Part shown: piece after piece, positions 1 through 8,960 of the stretch
Numbering within the stretch: the stretch's first letter is position 1
Layout: every line of letters begins with the position of its first letter
From: UBA10649 sp965278965
GTDB taxonomy: Bacteria > Actinomycetota > Actinomycetes > S36-B12
Assembly: GCA_965278965.1 (NCBI GenBank)
Contig: OZ257127.1
Coordinates: 3,596,001-3,660,000, forward strand
DNA length: 64,000 nt
Direction: 5' to 3'
The notes under the pieces: generated by a model
Seen by the model: only the letters and a program-made list of their open reading frames with translations
Told to the model about the DNA's origin: nothing
Databases searched by the model: none
Translations under genes and position numbers: made by a program

Positions 1-1138
1 CGCCGCGCTGAAGGCCGAGGCGAGCGCGCTCGCGCACGCCACCGACCTGCACGCCGAGCTCGGCCTGGCCCACGACGGGCTCGTCGGTTCGGAGTCCGGG
101 GACGAGCCGAGCGTCGCCGGGCTGCTCGCCGTCGCCCGGCGCGGGGTCGAGCATGCGCGCAGCCTCGACCCGCGGTTGGAGACCGTCGTGGGCCGGCTCG
201 ACGTCCTAGCCGAGGACGTCTCCGCCCTCGCCGCGGAGATCGGCGACCACGTCCGCTCGATCGACGCCGATCCCGGCCGGCTCGCCGCCATCGAGGAACG
301 CCGCCACGCGATCGGCGACCTCAAGCGGCGGTACGGCCCCGAGCTGGACGACGTTCTCACCTGGTGGGCCGAGGCTGACCGCACCGTCGCTCTCACGGAC
401 GACGCCGACGCCCGGATCGAGGCACTGCGGGACGAGATCGCAGCTGCCGAGGTCGAGGCTCGTGCCGCTGCCGACCGCCTCACGGCCATCCGGCGAGAGG
501 CGGCCGCCCGGCTCAGCGCGGCCGTCACCGCGGAGCTCGCGGACCTCGCCATGCCGGACGCCCGGCTCGAGGTCGCGGTCGACACCGTCGACGATCTTGC
601 GGCGTGCACGGCCGACGGCGCGGACACCGTCGCGCTCCTGCTGGCCCCGCACGCCGGCGCCGACCCGCGGCCGTTGGACCGCGGCGCGTCCGGGGGCGAG
701 CTGTCCCGGCTCATGCTGGCGATCGAGGTCACGCTCGCCGGAGTCGATGCGGTCCCGACGTTCGTGTTCGACGAGGTCGACGCAGGGATCGGCGGCCGGG
801 TCGCGGTCGAGGTGGGCCGGCGGCTGGCCCGCCTGGCACGGTCCGCCCAGGTCGTTGTCGTGACGCACCTGCCTCAGGTGGCCGCGTTCGCCGACCAGCA
901 CGTCGTCGTCACGAAGGGGGCCGACGGCCAGGTGACGGCGGCGAGTGTGGCCGTCGTCGACGGTCCCGACCGCGTGCGCGAGCTCGTCCGGATGCTCTCG
1001 GGCCTGGAGGACTCACAGTCCGGGGCTGAGCACGCGGCGGAGCTGCTGGCCCTGGCTGACGCCGACCGCGCGGCGCCGTCGCCGAGCCCGGGGCCGCCCA
1101 CCGCGCGGCGGTCCGCTCGCGCCCGCTCGGCGCGCTGA
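1..1138 (+). CDS. recN: DNA repair protein RecN, C-terminal part (5' end outside window)
   Basis: SMC-like ATPase of recombinational repair that acts on DNA double-strand breaks. The frame is open from base 2, so the start lies upstream and about 378 residues are visible. A coiled-coil arm (RIEALRDEIAAAEVEARA) leads into the C-terminal ATPase half. That half has the ABC signature SGGELSR, the Walker B strand TFVFDEVDAGIGG and the switch motif VTHLPQVAAFADQH. These three motifs in this order are diagnostic of RecN. The Ala/Arg/Pro-rich tail after the domain is typical of GC-rich actinobacteria. The gene ends 14 bases before pyrG. Confidence 0.95.
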   Translation, partial: AALKAEASALAHATDLHAELGLAHDGLVGSESGDEPSVAGLLAVARRGVEHARSLDPRLETVVGRLDVLAEDVSALAAEIGDHVRSIDADPGRLAAIEERRHAIGDLKRRYGPELDDVLTWWAEADRTVALTDDADARIEALRDEIAAAEVEARAAADRLTAIRREAAARLSAAVTAELADLAMPDARLEVAVDTVDDLAACTADGADTVALLLAPHAGADPRPLDRGASGGELSRLMLAIEVTLAGVDAVPTFVFDEVDAGIGGRVAVEVGRRLARLARSAQVVVVTHLPQVAAFADQHVVVTKGADGQVTAASVAVVDGPDRVRELVRMLSGLEDSQSGAEHAAELLALADADRAAPSPSPGPPTARRSARARSAR

Positions 1139-1144
1139 TACGCT
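1139..1144 (+). promoter_or_regulatory. Probable -10 element (TACGCT) for pyrG
   Basis: TACGCT starts right after the recN stop and ends 8 bases before the pyrG ATG, with no clear Shine-Dalgarno in between. This matches a leaderless or near-leaderless actinobacterial promoter. The -35 side is weak. Confidence 0.4.
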
Positions 1145-1152
1145 GGCGGTCC

Positions 1153-2811
1153 ATGAACTCCCAGCCCACCAAGCACGTGTTCGTCACGGGGGGCGTCGCC
1201 TCCTCCCTCGGCAAAGGCCTCACCGCCTCCTCCCTCGGCAACCTCCTTGCCGCTCGCGGGCTGCGCGTCACGATGCAGAAGCTCGACCCCTACCTGAACG
1301 TCGATCCCGGGACGATGAACCCGTTCCAGCACGGCGAGGTCTTCGTCACCGACGACGGCGCCGAGACCGACCTGGACATCGGCCACTACGAGCGGTTCCT
1401 CGACACGGACCTGCATGGCTCGGCCAACGTCACCACCGGTCAGGTGTACTCGACTGTCATCGCCAAGGAGCGTCGCGGGGAGTACCTCGGCGACACCGTC
1501 CAGGTCATTCCGCACATCACGAACGAGATCAAGGCGCGCATCCGCCGCATGGCCGGTCCCGACGTCGACGTCGTGATCACCGAGGTCGGCGGCACAGTCG
1601 GCGACATCGAGTCGCTGCCGTTCCTCGAGGCGGTTCGCCAGGTGCGGCACGAGGTCGGGCGTGACAACGTCTTCTTCCTGCACGTCTCGCTGCTGCCGTA
1701 CATCGGCCCGTCGGGCGAGCTCAAGACCAAGCCGACGCAGCACTCGGTGGCGTCGCTGCGCAGCATCGGCATCCAGCCCGACGCGATCGTGCTGCGTGCC
1801 GATCGCGAGGTGCCGGCGAGCATCAAGCGCAAGATCTCGTTGATGTGCGACGTCGATGCGGGTGCCGTCGTCGCCGCCGTTGACGCCCCCAGCATCTACG
1901 ACATCCCGAAGGTCCTCCACAAGGAGGGCCTCGACGCCTATGTCGTGCGCCGCCTGGATCTTCCGTTCCGCGACGTCGACTGGACGGCGTGGGACGACCT
2001 CCTTCGTCGCGTCCACCGGCCGAAGAACGAGGTCACCGTCGGGCTCGTCGGCAAGTACATCGACCTGCCGGACGCCTACCTGTCCGTGACCGAGGCCATC
2101 CGTGCCGGCGGCTTCCACCACGACTGCCGGGTCAACATCCGGTGGGTCACCAGCGACGAGTGCGCCACGCCCGAGGGCGCGGCCCGCGAGCTCGCTGACG
2201 TGGACGCGATCGTCGTCCCCGGTGGCTTCGGCGTGCGCGGCATCGAAGGCAAGCTCGGCGCCTTGCGTCATGCGCGCGAGACCGGCCTGCCGACCTTGGG
2301 CCTGTGTCTAGGCCTGCAGTGCATGGTGATCGAGTACGCCCGCACCGTCTGCGGGCTCGACGGCGCCAACTCCCTGGAGTTCGACGAGTCGACCCCGCAC
2401 CCGGTTGTCTCGACGATGGCCGACCAGCGCGACGTCGTCTCCGGCGAGCGTGACATGGGCGGCACGATGCGCCTGGGCCTGTACCCGGCGAAGCTCGCCG
2501 AGGGCTCGCAGGTCGCGACTGCCTACGGCGTCCCGTACGTCGACGAACGTCACCGGCACCGATACGAGGTCGCCAACGCCTACCGTCCTCAGCTCGAGGA
2601 GGCCGGCCTGCGGATCTCCGGCACGTCGCCGGACGGACGCCTCGTCGAGTTCGTCGAGCTCCCGGCCGACGCGCACCCCTACTACGTCGGCACCCAGGCG
2701 CACCCGGAGTTCCGGAGCCGGCCGACACGGGCGCACCCCTTGTTCTCCGGTCTCATCGGGGCCGCCCTGACCCAGATGGTGGCCGAGCGTGAGGTTCTCG
2801 CCCAGGGATGA
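1153..2811 (+). CDS. pyrG: CTP synthase
   Basis: Makes CTP from UTP, ATP and glutamine in the cytoplasm, the last step of de novo pyrimidine nucleotide synthesis. The 552 residues are the usual family length. The N-terminal amidoligase domain opens with KHVFVTGGVASSLGKG, the synthetase P-loop. A class-I glutaminase domain occupies roughly residues 295-545, with its nucleophile Cys in GLCLGLQ and the His-Glu pair in AHPEF. The ATG start gives the conserved N-terminus directly. The stop overlaps the next start by 4 bases (ATGA), so the NUDIX gene is probably translationally coupled. Confidence 0.98.
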   Translation: MNSQPTKHVFVTGGVASSLGKGLTASSLGNLLAARGLRVTMQKLDPYLNVDPGTMNPFQHGEVFVTDDGAETDLDIGHYERFLDTDLHGSANVTTGQVYSTVIAKERRGEYLGDTVQVIPHITNEIKARIRRMAGPDVDVVITEVGGTVGDIESLPFLEAVRQVRHEVGRDNVFFLHVSLLPYIGPSGELKTKPTQHSVASLRSIGIQPDAIVLRADREVPASIKRKISLMCDVDAGAVVAAVDAPSIYDIPKVLHKEGLDAYVVRRLDLPFRDVDWTAWDDLLRRVHRPKNEVTVGLVGKYIDLPDAYLSVTEAIRAGGFHHDCRVNIRWVTSDECATPEGAARELADVDAIVVPGGFGVRGIEGKLGALRHARETGLPTLGLCLGLQCMVIEYARTVCGLDGANSLEFDESTPHPVVSTMADQRDVVSGERDMGGTMRLGLYPAKLAEGSQVATAYGVPYVDERHRHRYEVANAYRPQLEEAGLRISGTSPDGRLVEFVELPADAHPYYVGTQAHPEFRSRPTRAHPLFSGLIGAALTQMVAEREVLAQG

Positions 2812-3497
2812 GCCGGGCTGAGGAGTGGGACGGCCCGGTCCGCGACGGCGGCGAGCCCCTGCCGGCCGACTCGCGCGCGGTGCGGTTCACCGGACGGGTG
2901 TGGGCGGTGGTCTCCGAGGAGGTCCGGTTCGGCGGCGATCGCGCCGCGACGGCCTGGCGAGACCTCGTGCAGCATCCCGGTGCGGTGGCCGTGATCGCCC
3001 TCGACGCGGCCGATCGGGTCCTTCTGATCCGCCAGTACCGGCATCCGGTCGGGCGGTACCTGTTCGAGCCGCCGGCCGGCCTTCTCGACGTCGAGGGCGA
3101 GTCGCCGTGGCGCACGGCTGAGCGCGAGCTCGCCGAGGAGTCCGGGCTCACGGCGTCCGACTGGGCGTTGCTCGTCGACCAGTACATGTCACCGGGAGGC
3201 TCCAGTGAGGCGGTCCGGGTGTACCTCGCTCGCGGGCTCGGCCAGGTCCCCGGGGGTCGTCCCCTGACGGGCGCGGCCGAGGAGCAGCACCTTCCGCGAG
3301 CCTGGGTCGACCTCGACGAGGCTCGCGACCTCGTGCTGTCGGGCGCGATCGGCAGCCCGACCGCCGTCAGCGGCATCCTCGCCGCCTGGACGGCGCGAGC
3401 CGGAGGCTGGTTGAGCCTGCGGCCGGTCGACGCCCCGTGGCCGGCTCGGGACGCCCTGCTCGCCACGGACCGCGTATTCCGCGTCGGCGGGCACTAA
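2808..3497 (+). CDS. NUDIX hydrolase, ADP-ribose pyrophosphatase type
   Basis: Predicted to hydrolyse ADP-ribose or a related nucleotide diphosphate to AMP and a sugar phosphate. The 229-residue protein carries PPAGLLDVEGE followed by RELAEESGL, the variant NUDIX box with one extra residue seen in ADP-ribose pyrophosphatases. RQYRHPVGRYLFE is the conserved strand just before it. Mycobacterial genomes have the same pyrG-nudix-xerD neighbourhood (Rv1699-Rv1701), which supports orthology. Here alanine dehydrogenase is inserted before xerD. The true substrate cannot be fixed from sequence. Confidence 0.92.
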   Translation: MSRAEEWDGPVRDGGEPLPADSRAVRFTGRVWAVVSEEVRFGGDRAATAWRDLVQHPGAVAVIALDAADRVLLIRQYRHPVGRYLFEPPAGLLDVEGESPWRTAERELAEESGLTASDWALLVDQYMSPGGSSEAVRVYLARGLGQVPGGRPLTGAAEEQHLPRAWVDLDEARDLVLSGAIGSPTAVSGILAAWTARAGGWLSLRPVDAPWPARDALLATDRVFRVGGH

Positions 3498-3514
3498 ACC
3501 CGGGAGGAGACGCC

Positions 3515-3520
3515 TACGCT
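3515..3520 (+). promoter_or_regulatory. Probable -10 element (TACGCT) for ald
   Basis: TACGCT lies exactly 6 bases before the ald GTG, the spacing of leaderless actinobacterial transcripts. A purine-rich GGGAGGAGA at 3502-3510 lies just upstream and could serve as a ribosome site if transcription starts earlier. Confidence 0.5.
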
Positions 3521-3526
3521 GGCGTC

Positions 3527-4642
3527 GTGAAGGTCGGAGTCCCCAGGGAGATCAAGAACAACGAGTTCCGGGTGGCGATCACGCCCTCGGGCGTCCTTGA
3601 GCTGGTTCGCCACGGTCACGAGGTGCTCATCGAGCGCGATGCCGGCGTCGGGTCGTCGATCCCCGACGCGGACTACGTCGCGGCGGGTGCTCGCATCGTC
3701 GCGGCGGCGGATGACGTGTGGGGCAGCGCCGAGCTGGTGCTGAAGGTGAAGGAGCCCATCGCCGCCGAGTACCACCGGATGCGAGAGGGGCAGGTGCTGT
3801 TCACGTACCTGCACCTGGCTGCCGACCGCGCACTGACCGACGCGTTGATGGAGCGCGGGGTAACCGCGATCGCGTACGAGACGGTGGAGCTGTCGGACCG
3901 GTCGCTCCCGCTGCTGGCCCCGATGAGCGAGGTCGCCGGGCGGTTGGCTCCGCAGGTCGGGGCGAACGCGCTCATGCGGGCCGAGGGCGGCCGGGGTGTC
4001 CTCGTCGGCGGGGTGTCCGGGGTGTACGCAGCGAAGGTCGTCGTGATCGGCGCCGGCGTCGCCGGGCAGAACGCCGCCGCGATCGCGCTGGGCATGCAGG
4101 CGGAGGTCCTGCTGCTGGACACGAACATCACCCGGCTGCGTCAGGTCGACGCGATCTACCAGGGGCACATGCAGACGATCGCGTCGAACGCGTACGAGAT
4201 CGAGCGCGCGTGCCTGGACGCCGACCTCGTGATCGGCGCGGTCCTGGTGCCGGGGGCCAAGGCCCCGCGCCTGGTGAGCAACGCGCTGGTGTCCCGGATG
4301 CGACCGGGGTCGGTGCTGGTGGACATCGCGATCGACCAGGGCGGCTGCTTCGAGGACTCCCATCCGACCACGCACGCCGCTCCGACCTACCGCGTGCACG
4401 ACTCGGTGTTCTACTGCGTGGCGAACATGCCCGGCGCCGTTCCGCACACGTCGACCTACGCGCTGACGAATGTGACGGTTCCCTACGCGGTCGCACTGGC
4501 GGACAAGGGCTGGCGTGCAGCGCTCCTGTCCGACCCAGCCCTCACGCTGGGCTTGAACGTCCACGCCGGCCACATCACGTACGCCGCGGTGGCCGACGCG
4601 TTCGGGCTGCCCGCCACCCCCGTGGCGGAGGTCCTCGCCTGA
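3527..4642 (+). CDS. ald: Alanine dehydrogenase
   Basis: NAD-dependent interconversion of L-alanine with pyruvate and ammonia. The GTG at 3527 gives 371 residues, the standard family length, starting with KVGVPREIKNNEFRVA, the conserved N-terminus. The longer open frame upstream overlaps the NUDIX gene and is not homologous. The Rossmann fold VVIGAGVAGQNAAAIAL lies near residues 170-187. The active-site loop region VLFTYLHLAAD is intact. A 3-residue tail beyond the domain runs into the xerD start, and the stop TGA overlaps the next gene by 4 bases. Confidence 0.96.
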   Translation: MKVGVPREIKNNEFRVAITPSGVLELVRHGHEVLIERDAGVGSSIPDADYVAAGARIVAAADDVWGSAELVLKVKEPIAAEYHRMREGQVLFTYLHLAADRALTDALMERGVTAIAYETVELSDRSLPLLAPMSEVAGRLAPQVGANALMRAEGGRGVLVGGVSGVYAAKVVVIGAGVAGQNAAAIALGMQAEVLLLDTNITRLRQVDAIYQGHMQTIASNAYEIERACLDADLVIGAVLVPGAKAPRLVSNALVSRMRPGSVLVDIAIDQGGCFEDSHPTTHAAPTYRVHDSVFYCVANMPGAVPHTSTYALTNVTVPYAVALADKGWRAALLSDPALTLGLNVHAGHITYAAVADAFGLPATPVAEVLA

Positions 4643-5559
4643 CCTCCGTCGACGCCGCCGCTCGCGGGTATCTCGACCACGTGGCGATCGAGCGCGGACT
4701 GTCGGCGAACACGGTGGCCGCCTACCGGCGAGACCTCGCGCGGTACGTCGCCTGGTGCACCGACCGGGGGCTCGTCGACATCGACGCCATCACCGAGAAC
4801 GACGTCGCCGACTTCGCCGCCTCCCTGCGGGCACCAGGTACCGACGCGCCGGCGTTGAGCGCGTCGAGCGCCGCCCGAGTGACGGTCGCTGTCCGCAGCT
4901 TCCACCGGTTCGCCGCGGTCGATCAGCTCGCGGCGACCGATCCTGCCCGGCACGTCCGACCCTCCCGGATCCCGCGTCGGCTGCCGAAAGCGCTTCCGTA
5001 CGAACAGATCTCCCGTCTCCTCGCGGCGGCCGGCGACGACGAGACGCCGGAGGGCCTGCGTGACCGGGCGCTCGTGGAGCTCCTCTACGGCACCGGGACC
5101 CGCATCTCGGAGGCCGTGGACCTCGACGTCGACGAGCTCGACCTCGATGGGCGGTCTGTCGTCGTCACCGGCAAGGGGAGCAAGCAGCGCATGCTGCCGC
5201 TCGGCCAGCCCGCCGTGGACGCGCTGACGGCCTACCTCGTGCGTGGGCGGCCGGCACTCGTGACCCGGGGTCGGGGTACGCCGCGGGTGTTCGTCAACGC
5301 GCTCGGCCGTCCGCTCTCCCGGCAGAGCGCGTACGCGGTTCTGCGCCGCGCGGGTGAGCGCGCCCAGCTCTCGACGGTCGTCGGCCCGCACACGCTGCGG
5401 CACTCGTACGCAACGCACCTGCTGGAGAACGGCGCGGACGTCCGCGTCGTCCAGGAGCTGCTCGGGCACGCATCCGTGACGACCACGCAGATCTACACGA
5501 TGGTGACCGTCGACACCTTGCGCCAGGTGTACGCCACGAGTCACCCGCGAGCCCGATGA
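4639..5559 (+). CDS. xerD: Site-specific tyrosine recombinase XerD
   Basis: Resolves chromosome dimers at dif together with XerC. It has an N-terminal SAM-like DNA-binding domain (IERGLSANTVAAYRRDL) and a C-terminal catalytic domain with all expected residues: Arg in YGTGTRISEA, Lys in GKGSKQR, HxxR in HTLRHSYATHLL, His in LLGHAS and the nucleophile Tyr in TTQIYT. No ATG, GTG or TTG lies in a suitable place. CTG at 4639, which overlaps the ald stop (CTGA), gives the usual 306 residues and aligns with mycobacterial XerD. GTG at 4681 would remove about 14 conserved residues. The 3' end overlaps the next ATG by 4 bases. Confidence 0.93.
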   Translation: MTSVDAAARGYLDHVAIERGLSANTVAAYRRDLARYVAWCTDRGLVDIDAITENDVADFAASLRAPGTDAPALSASSAARVTVAVRSFHRFAAVDQLAATDPARHVRPSRIPRRLPKALPYEQISRLLAAAGDDETPEGLRDRALVELLYGTGTRISEAVDLDVDELDLDGRSVVVTGKGSKQRMLPLGQPAVDALTAYLVRGRPALVTRGRGTPRVFVNALGRPLSRQSAYAVLRRAGERAQLSTVVGPHTLRHSYATHLLENGADVRVVQELLGHASVTTTQIYTMVTVDTLRQVYATSHPRAR

Positions 5560-6383
5560 GGAGCGCAGCAGCGATCGTCGCCGCTGCACTCGTGTGCGCG
5601 ACGTTCGGGTCGGTGGCGGCGGCGAGGCCCGCGGCAGCGATGCCGGCCTCCGCGGGCGTCGCTGCCCGTGACGCGCCGGTGAGCACGCGCGTGATCGCCA
5701 CGTCGCGCGAGGGGCGGACGATCACGGCACGCCTGTACGGCGACCCGGCCGGAGCCGTGCGGCTCGTCGTCATCGGCCAGATGCACGGCAGCGAGCCCGG
5801 CGGCCGCGCCGTCGTGGCCCAGCTCGCCCGCCGGACCGTCCCGCCAGGCGTTGCGCTCTGGCTCGTGACGAGCGTCAACCCCGACGGGGCCGCTGCGCAC
5901 ACCCGCGCCAACGCCCGCGGCGTCGACCTCAACCGGAACTTCCCGACGGCCTGGCAGGCCTCACCGCGGCGTTCGATCTACTGGTCGGGTCCGCGTGCCG
6001 CCAGCGAGCCGGAGACCCGCGGCGTCATCCGGTTCCTGACGGCCGTCCAGCCGACCGCCGTGCTCTCGTTGCACCAGGCGTTCGACCGGATCGACATCAC
6101 CCACCCGGCCAGTCGCGAGGCCGGCCGCCGCCTGGCCCGGTGGATGGGGGAGCGGGCCGCAGCAGTCGGCTGCGCTGGCGCCTGCCACGGGACCATGACC
6201 CAGTGGATCGCCGGCGCGCTCGACACGATCGGGATCACGGTCGAGCTCGACGGTCGGGTATCCGACCGGGAGGCCGCCGTGGCCGCCACCGCGATGCTCC
6301 GGCTGGCTCGATGGCTCGGCCGGGCCGACGCGCCGCCTGCTCCGGGGCTCGGCTTCGCCTCACTCCTCGCGACCGGCCGATAG
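5556..6383 (+). CDS. Secreted M14-family zinc carboxypeptidase
   Basis: A 275-residue protein with a signal peptide (residues 1 to about 28, hydrophobic then AARPAAA). The mature part is an M14 metallocarboxypeptidase. Zinc ligands are H77 and E80 (MHGSEP) and H173 (LSLHQAF). VDLNRNFP at 123-130 is the substrate-carboxylate loop and E230 (GITVELDG) fits the general base. It resembles the murein-peptide amidase MpaA branch, so cell-wall peptide trimming is a reasonable guess, though not proven. It overlaps xerD by 4 bases and sits between xerD and parA, where such a gene is not a usual resident. Confidence 0.88.
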   Translation: MRSAAAIVAAALVCATFGSVAAARPAAAMPASAGVAARDAPVSTRVIATSREGRTITARLYGDPAGAVRLVVIGQMHGSEPGGRAVVAQLARRTVPPGVALWLVTSVNPDGAAAHTRANARGVDLNRNFPTAWQASPRRSIYWSGPRAASEPETRGVIRFLTAVQPTAVLSLHQAFDRIDITHPASREAGRRLARWMGERAAAVGCAGACHGTMTQWIAGALDTIGITVELDGRVSDREAAVAATAMLRLARWLGRADAPPAPGLGFASLLATGR

Positions 6384-6441
6384 GCTCGGTGGGCACCCCC
6401 GCTGCGCCCGCGAGCACGCCGCGCTGCGCCAGGAAGGATTC

Positions 6442-7329
6442 GTGATGGAGTCGACCGGACGGCCCGATGCCGCGGCCCAGGAGGCGATGTTCGACGCCGG
6501 CTCCACGCCCGAGGTGGTTGTCGACGACATCCCCGTCCCCGCGCCCCTTGACCACCACGGCCCGGCCAAGGTCATCGCGATGGTCAACCAGAAGGGCGGG
6601 GTCGGCAAGACGACCTCCACGATCAGCCTCGGCGCCGCCCTGGCCGAGTACGGGCGCAAGGTCCTGCTCGTCGACTTCGACCCGCAAGGGGCCCTCTCCG
6701 ACGCGATGGGGGTCAACGCAAACGAGCTCGACGTCACGATCTACAACCTGCTCGCAGACGCCGACTGCCACGTCGGAGACGTCCTGGTCTCCACGGACGT
6801 CATCGACGTCGACCTCATCCCGGCGAACATCGACCTGTCCGCTGCCGAGGTGCAGCTCGTCAACGAGGTCGGCCGCGAGCACGCGCTCTCGCGGGCCCTC
6901 GCCCCCGTCCTGCCCGAGTACGACATCGTTCTCATCGACTGCCAGCCCTCGCTCGGCCTGCTGACCGTCAACGCCCTGGCGGCGAGCGACTACGTCGTCA
7001 TCCCGATGCAGGCCGAGTACTTCGCCCTTCGCGGAGTCGCCCTCCTCACGAACACGATCGACAAGGTCGTGACCCGGGTGAACCCGAAGGTGGCCGTGCT
7101 CGGCGTCCTCGTCACCATGTACAACAAGGGCACCCTGCACAGCCGCGAGGTGCTGGAGCGTGTCCGTTCCGCCTTCGGCGACAAGGTCTTCCGCACCGTC
7201 ATCGCCAAGACGATCAAGTTCGCCGACTCGGTCGTCGCGCACGAGCCCATCACCGAGTACGCACCCGACAGCCCCGGTGCGGAGTCGTACCGGCAGCTCG
7301 CGCGCGAAGTGCTCGCCCGGATGGACTGA
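6442..7329 (+). CDS. parA: ParA/Soj-family chromosome partitioning ATPase
   Basis: A 295-residue ParA-type ATPase with an approximately 40-residue acidic N-terminal extension. The deviant Walker A KGGVGKT spans residues 51-57, with VLLVDFDPQGALS and IDCQPSLGLL as switch and Walker B regions. No parB follows. It heads a cluster with scpA, scpB and rluB, the context of the chromosomal-organisation ParA paralogue in Gram-positives. AGGAAGG at 6431-6437 is a good ribosome site. Translation may begin at GTG 6442 or ATG 6445, and these differ by one residue. Confidence 0.93.
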   Translation: MMESTGRPDAAAQEAMFDAGSTPEVVVDDIPVPAPLDHHGPAKVIAMVNQKGGVGKTTSTISLGAALAEYGRKVLLVDFDPQGALSDAMGVNANELDVTIYNLLADADCHVGDVLVSTDVIDVDLIPANIDLSAAEVQLVNEVGREHALSRALAPVLPEYDIVLIDCQPSLGLLTVNALAASDYVVIPMQAEYFALRGVALLTNTIDKVVTRVNPKVAVLGVLVTMYNKGTLHSREVLERVRSAFGDKVFRTVIAKTIKFADSVVAHEPITEYAPDSPGAESYRQLAREVLARMD

Positions 7330-7332
7330 GCC

Positions 7333-8265
7333 GTGACGACCACCGAGGTCGACGACGGCGAGCAGGTCATCGACGTACCGGTCGCCGCGGACGTCCCCGC
7401 CGAGGCGCCGGCCGGCTTCTCCCTTCGGATCGGCGACTTCGAAGGCCCGTTCGACCTGCTCCTGACCCTCATCTCCAAGCACAAGCTCGAGGTGACAGAG
7501 CTCGCACTGCACCAGGTAACGGACGAGTTCATCGCGTACATCCGGTCTCAGGGCAACCAGTGGGACCTCGACGAGGCGAGCAGCTTCCTGGTCGTGGCGG
7601 CCACGCTCCTGGACCTCAAGGCCGCGCGGCTGCTGCCCTCCGGCGAGGTCGAGGACGAAGAGGACCTCGCCCTGCTCGAAGCGCGCGACCTGCTGTTCGC
7701 CCGGCTCCTGCAGTACCGGGCGTTCAAGGAGGTCTCGGCGCTTTTCGCCGACCGGATGGCGGGCGCGGCGCGACGGGTGCCCCGGACTGTCGGGCTGGAC
7801 CCTGAGCTCGCGGCGCTGTTGCCCGAGGTGCTCATCGGCCTCGGGCCGGAGCAGTTCGCCGCTCTCGCCGCCCGGGCCATGATGCCCAAGCCCGTGGCCG
7901 AGGTCTCGATCGCGCACATCCATGTGCAACGGGTGAGTGTGCGCGAGCAGGCCGCCATCGTGGTCGACCGCCTACGGCGGCACCGCACGACGACCTTCCG
8001 CGCCCTTATCGCGGACGCCGAGAGCACGCTCGTCGTCATCGGTCGCTTCCTCGCGCTGCTCGAGCTGTACCGCGAGCAGGTTGTGGCGTTCGAGCAGCTG
8101 GCCCCGCTGGGGGACCTGACGATCCGCTGGACCGGCACCGACGACGGGGACGTCGCCGTGACGGACGAGTTCGATATCGAGCGGGACGTCGACCGGGTCG
8201 CGGACCCGGACGACCCCGCCGGCACGGACGCGGCACCTGCCCCACCGAAGGAGATCCATGAGTGA
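7333..8265 (+). CDS. scpA: Segregation and condensation protein A (kleisin)
   Basis: Kleisin subunit that bridges the SMC heads and recruits ScpB, compacting and segregating the chromosome. The 310 residues include the diagnostic N-terminal block FEGPFDLLLTLISKHKLEV near residues 36-54. The C-terminal winged helix, from FRALIADAESTLVVIGRFLALLEL, binds the SMC head. The N-terminal extension and the acidic C-terminal tail are longer than in Firmicutes, as is common in actinobacteria. GTG 7333 starts 3 bases after parA, and the end overlaps scpB by 8 bases, so the three genes form one operon. Confidence 0.95.
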   Translation: MTTTEVDDGEQVIDVPVAADVPAEAPAGFSLRIGDFEGPFDLLLTLISKHKLEVTELALHQVTDEFIAYIRSQGNQWDLDEASSFLVVAATLLDLKAARLLPSGEVEDEEDLALLEARDLLFARLLQYRAFKEVSALFADRMAGAARRVPRTVGLDPELAALLPEVLIGLGPEQFAALAARAMMPKPVAEVSIAHIHVQRVSVREQAAIVVDRLRRHRTTTFRALIADAESTLVVIGRFLALLELYREQVVAFEQLAPLGDLTIRWTGTDDGDVAVTDEFDIERDVDRVADPDDPAGTDAAPAPPKEIHE

Positions 8266-8959
8266 CCCCGTAGCACCCACCGCGCCGCCGGAGGCGGAAG
8301 AACTGGCGGCCGAGGACCAGGAGCTCGTGGACCGTGAGCTCGAGGATCCGGCAGCGGAGGAGGAGGTCGACGGCGAGCTCGCGGACGACGACACCCTCGG
8401 TGCTCCGACCCTGTCGGCCGCGATCGAGGCCCTGCTGCTGCTCGCGGACGAGCCGATGAACGTCCTCGACCTGGCCGCGACGCTCCGCCGACCGTCGGGT
8501 GAGGTCGCCGACGAGCTAGACCGCCTGGCAGCTGAGTACGTGGCGCAGGGTCGCGGCTTCGAGCTGCGAGAGGTCGCCGGCGGCTGGCGCTACTACACCG
8601 CCACGGCGTGCTCGCCGCTCGTCCAGCGGTTCGTCCACGACGGCCAGCAGGCCCGGCTCACTCAGGCGGCGCTGGAGACGCTCGCGGTGATCGCGTACCG
8701 GCAGCCCATCACGCGCGGCCGGGTCAGCGCCGTGCGCGGGGTGAACGTGGACGGTGTCGTGCGCACCCTGGTCGCTCGTGGCCTGATCGCCGAGTCCGGC
8801 TCGGACGGTGAGTCGGGGGCGCACCTGTACGTGACGACCGCGCACTTCTGCGAGCGGATGGGCATCGCATCGCTCGACGAGCTGCCACCGCTGGCTGAGC
8901 ACCTGCCCGACATGGCCGACCTCGATGACCTGCTCGACTCAGTGGCGACGGGGGAGTGA
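8258..8959 (+). CDS. scpB: Segregation and condensation protein B
   Basis: Dimeric winged-helix partner of ScpA in the SMC condensin. The first 45 residues are a very acidic extension. The conserved part starts at LSAAIEALLLLADEPM and contains LRRPSGEVADELDRL and the hallmark LETLAVIAYRQPITRGRVSAVRGVNV. ATG 8258 overlaps scpA by 8 bases, which argues for coupled translation. The gene ends one base before the rluB start. Confidence 0.95.
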   Translation: MSDPVAPTAPPEAEELAAEDQELVDRELEDPAAEEEVDGELADDDTLGAPTLSAAIEALLLLADEPMNVLDLAATLRRPSGEVADELDRLAAEYVAQGRGFELREVAGGWRYYTATACSPLVQRFVHDGQQARLTQAALETLAVIAYRQPITRGRVSAVRGVNVDGVVRTLVARGLIAESGSDGESGAHLYVTTAHFCERMGIASLDELPPLAEHLPDMADLDDLLDSVATGE

Positions 8960-8960
8960 C

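Noticed and set aside
6235..7929. A 564-codon minus-strand frame opposite parA and scpA
   Set aside because: It is antisense to two well-conserved genes and its composition is that of a complementary frame.
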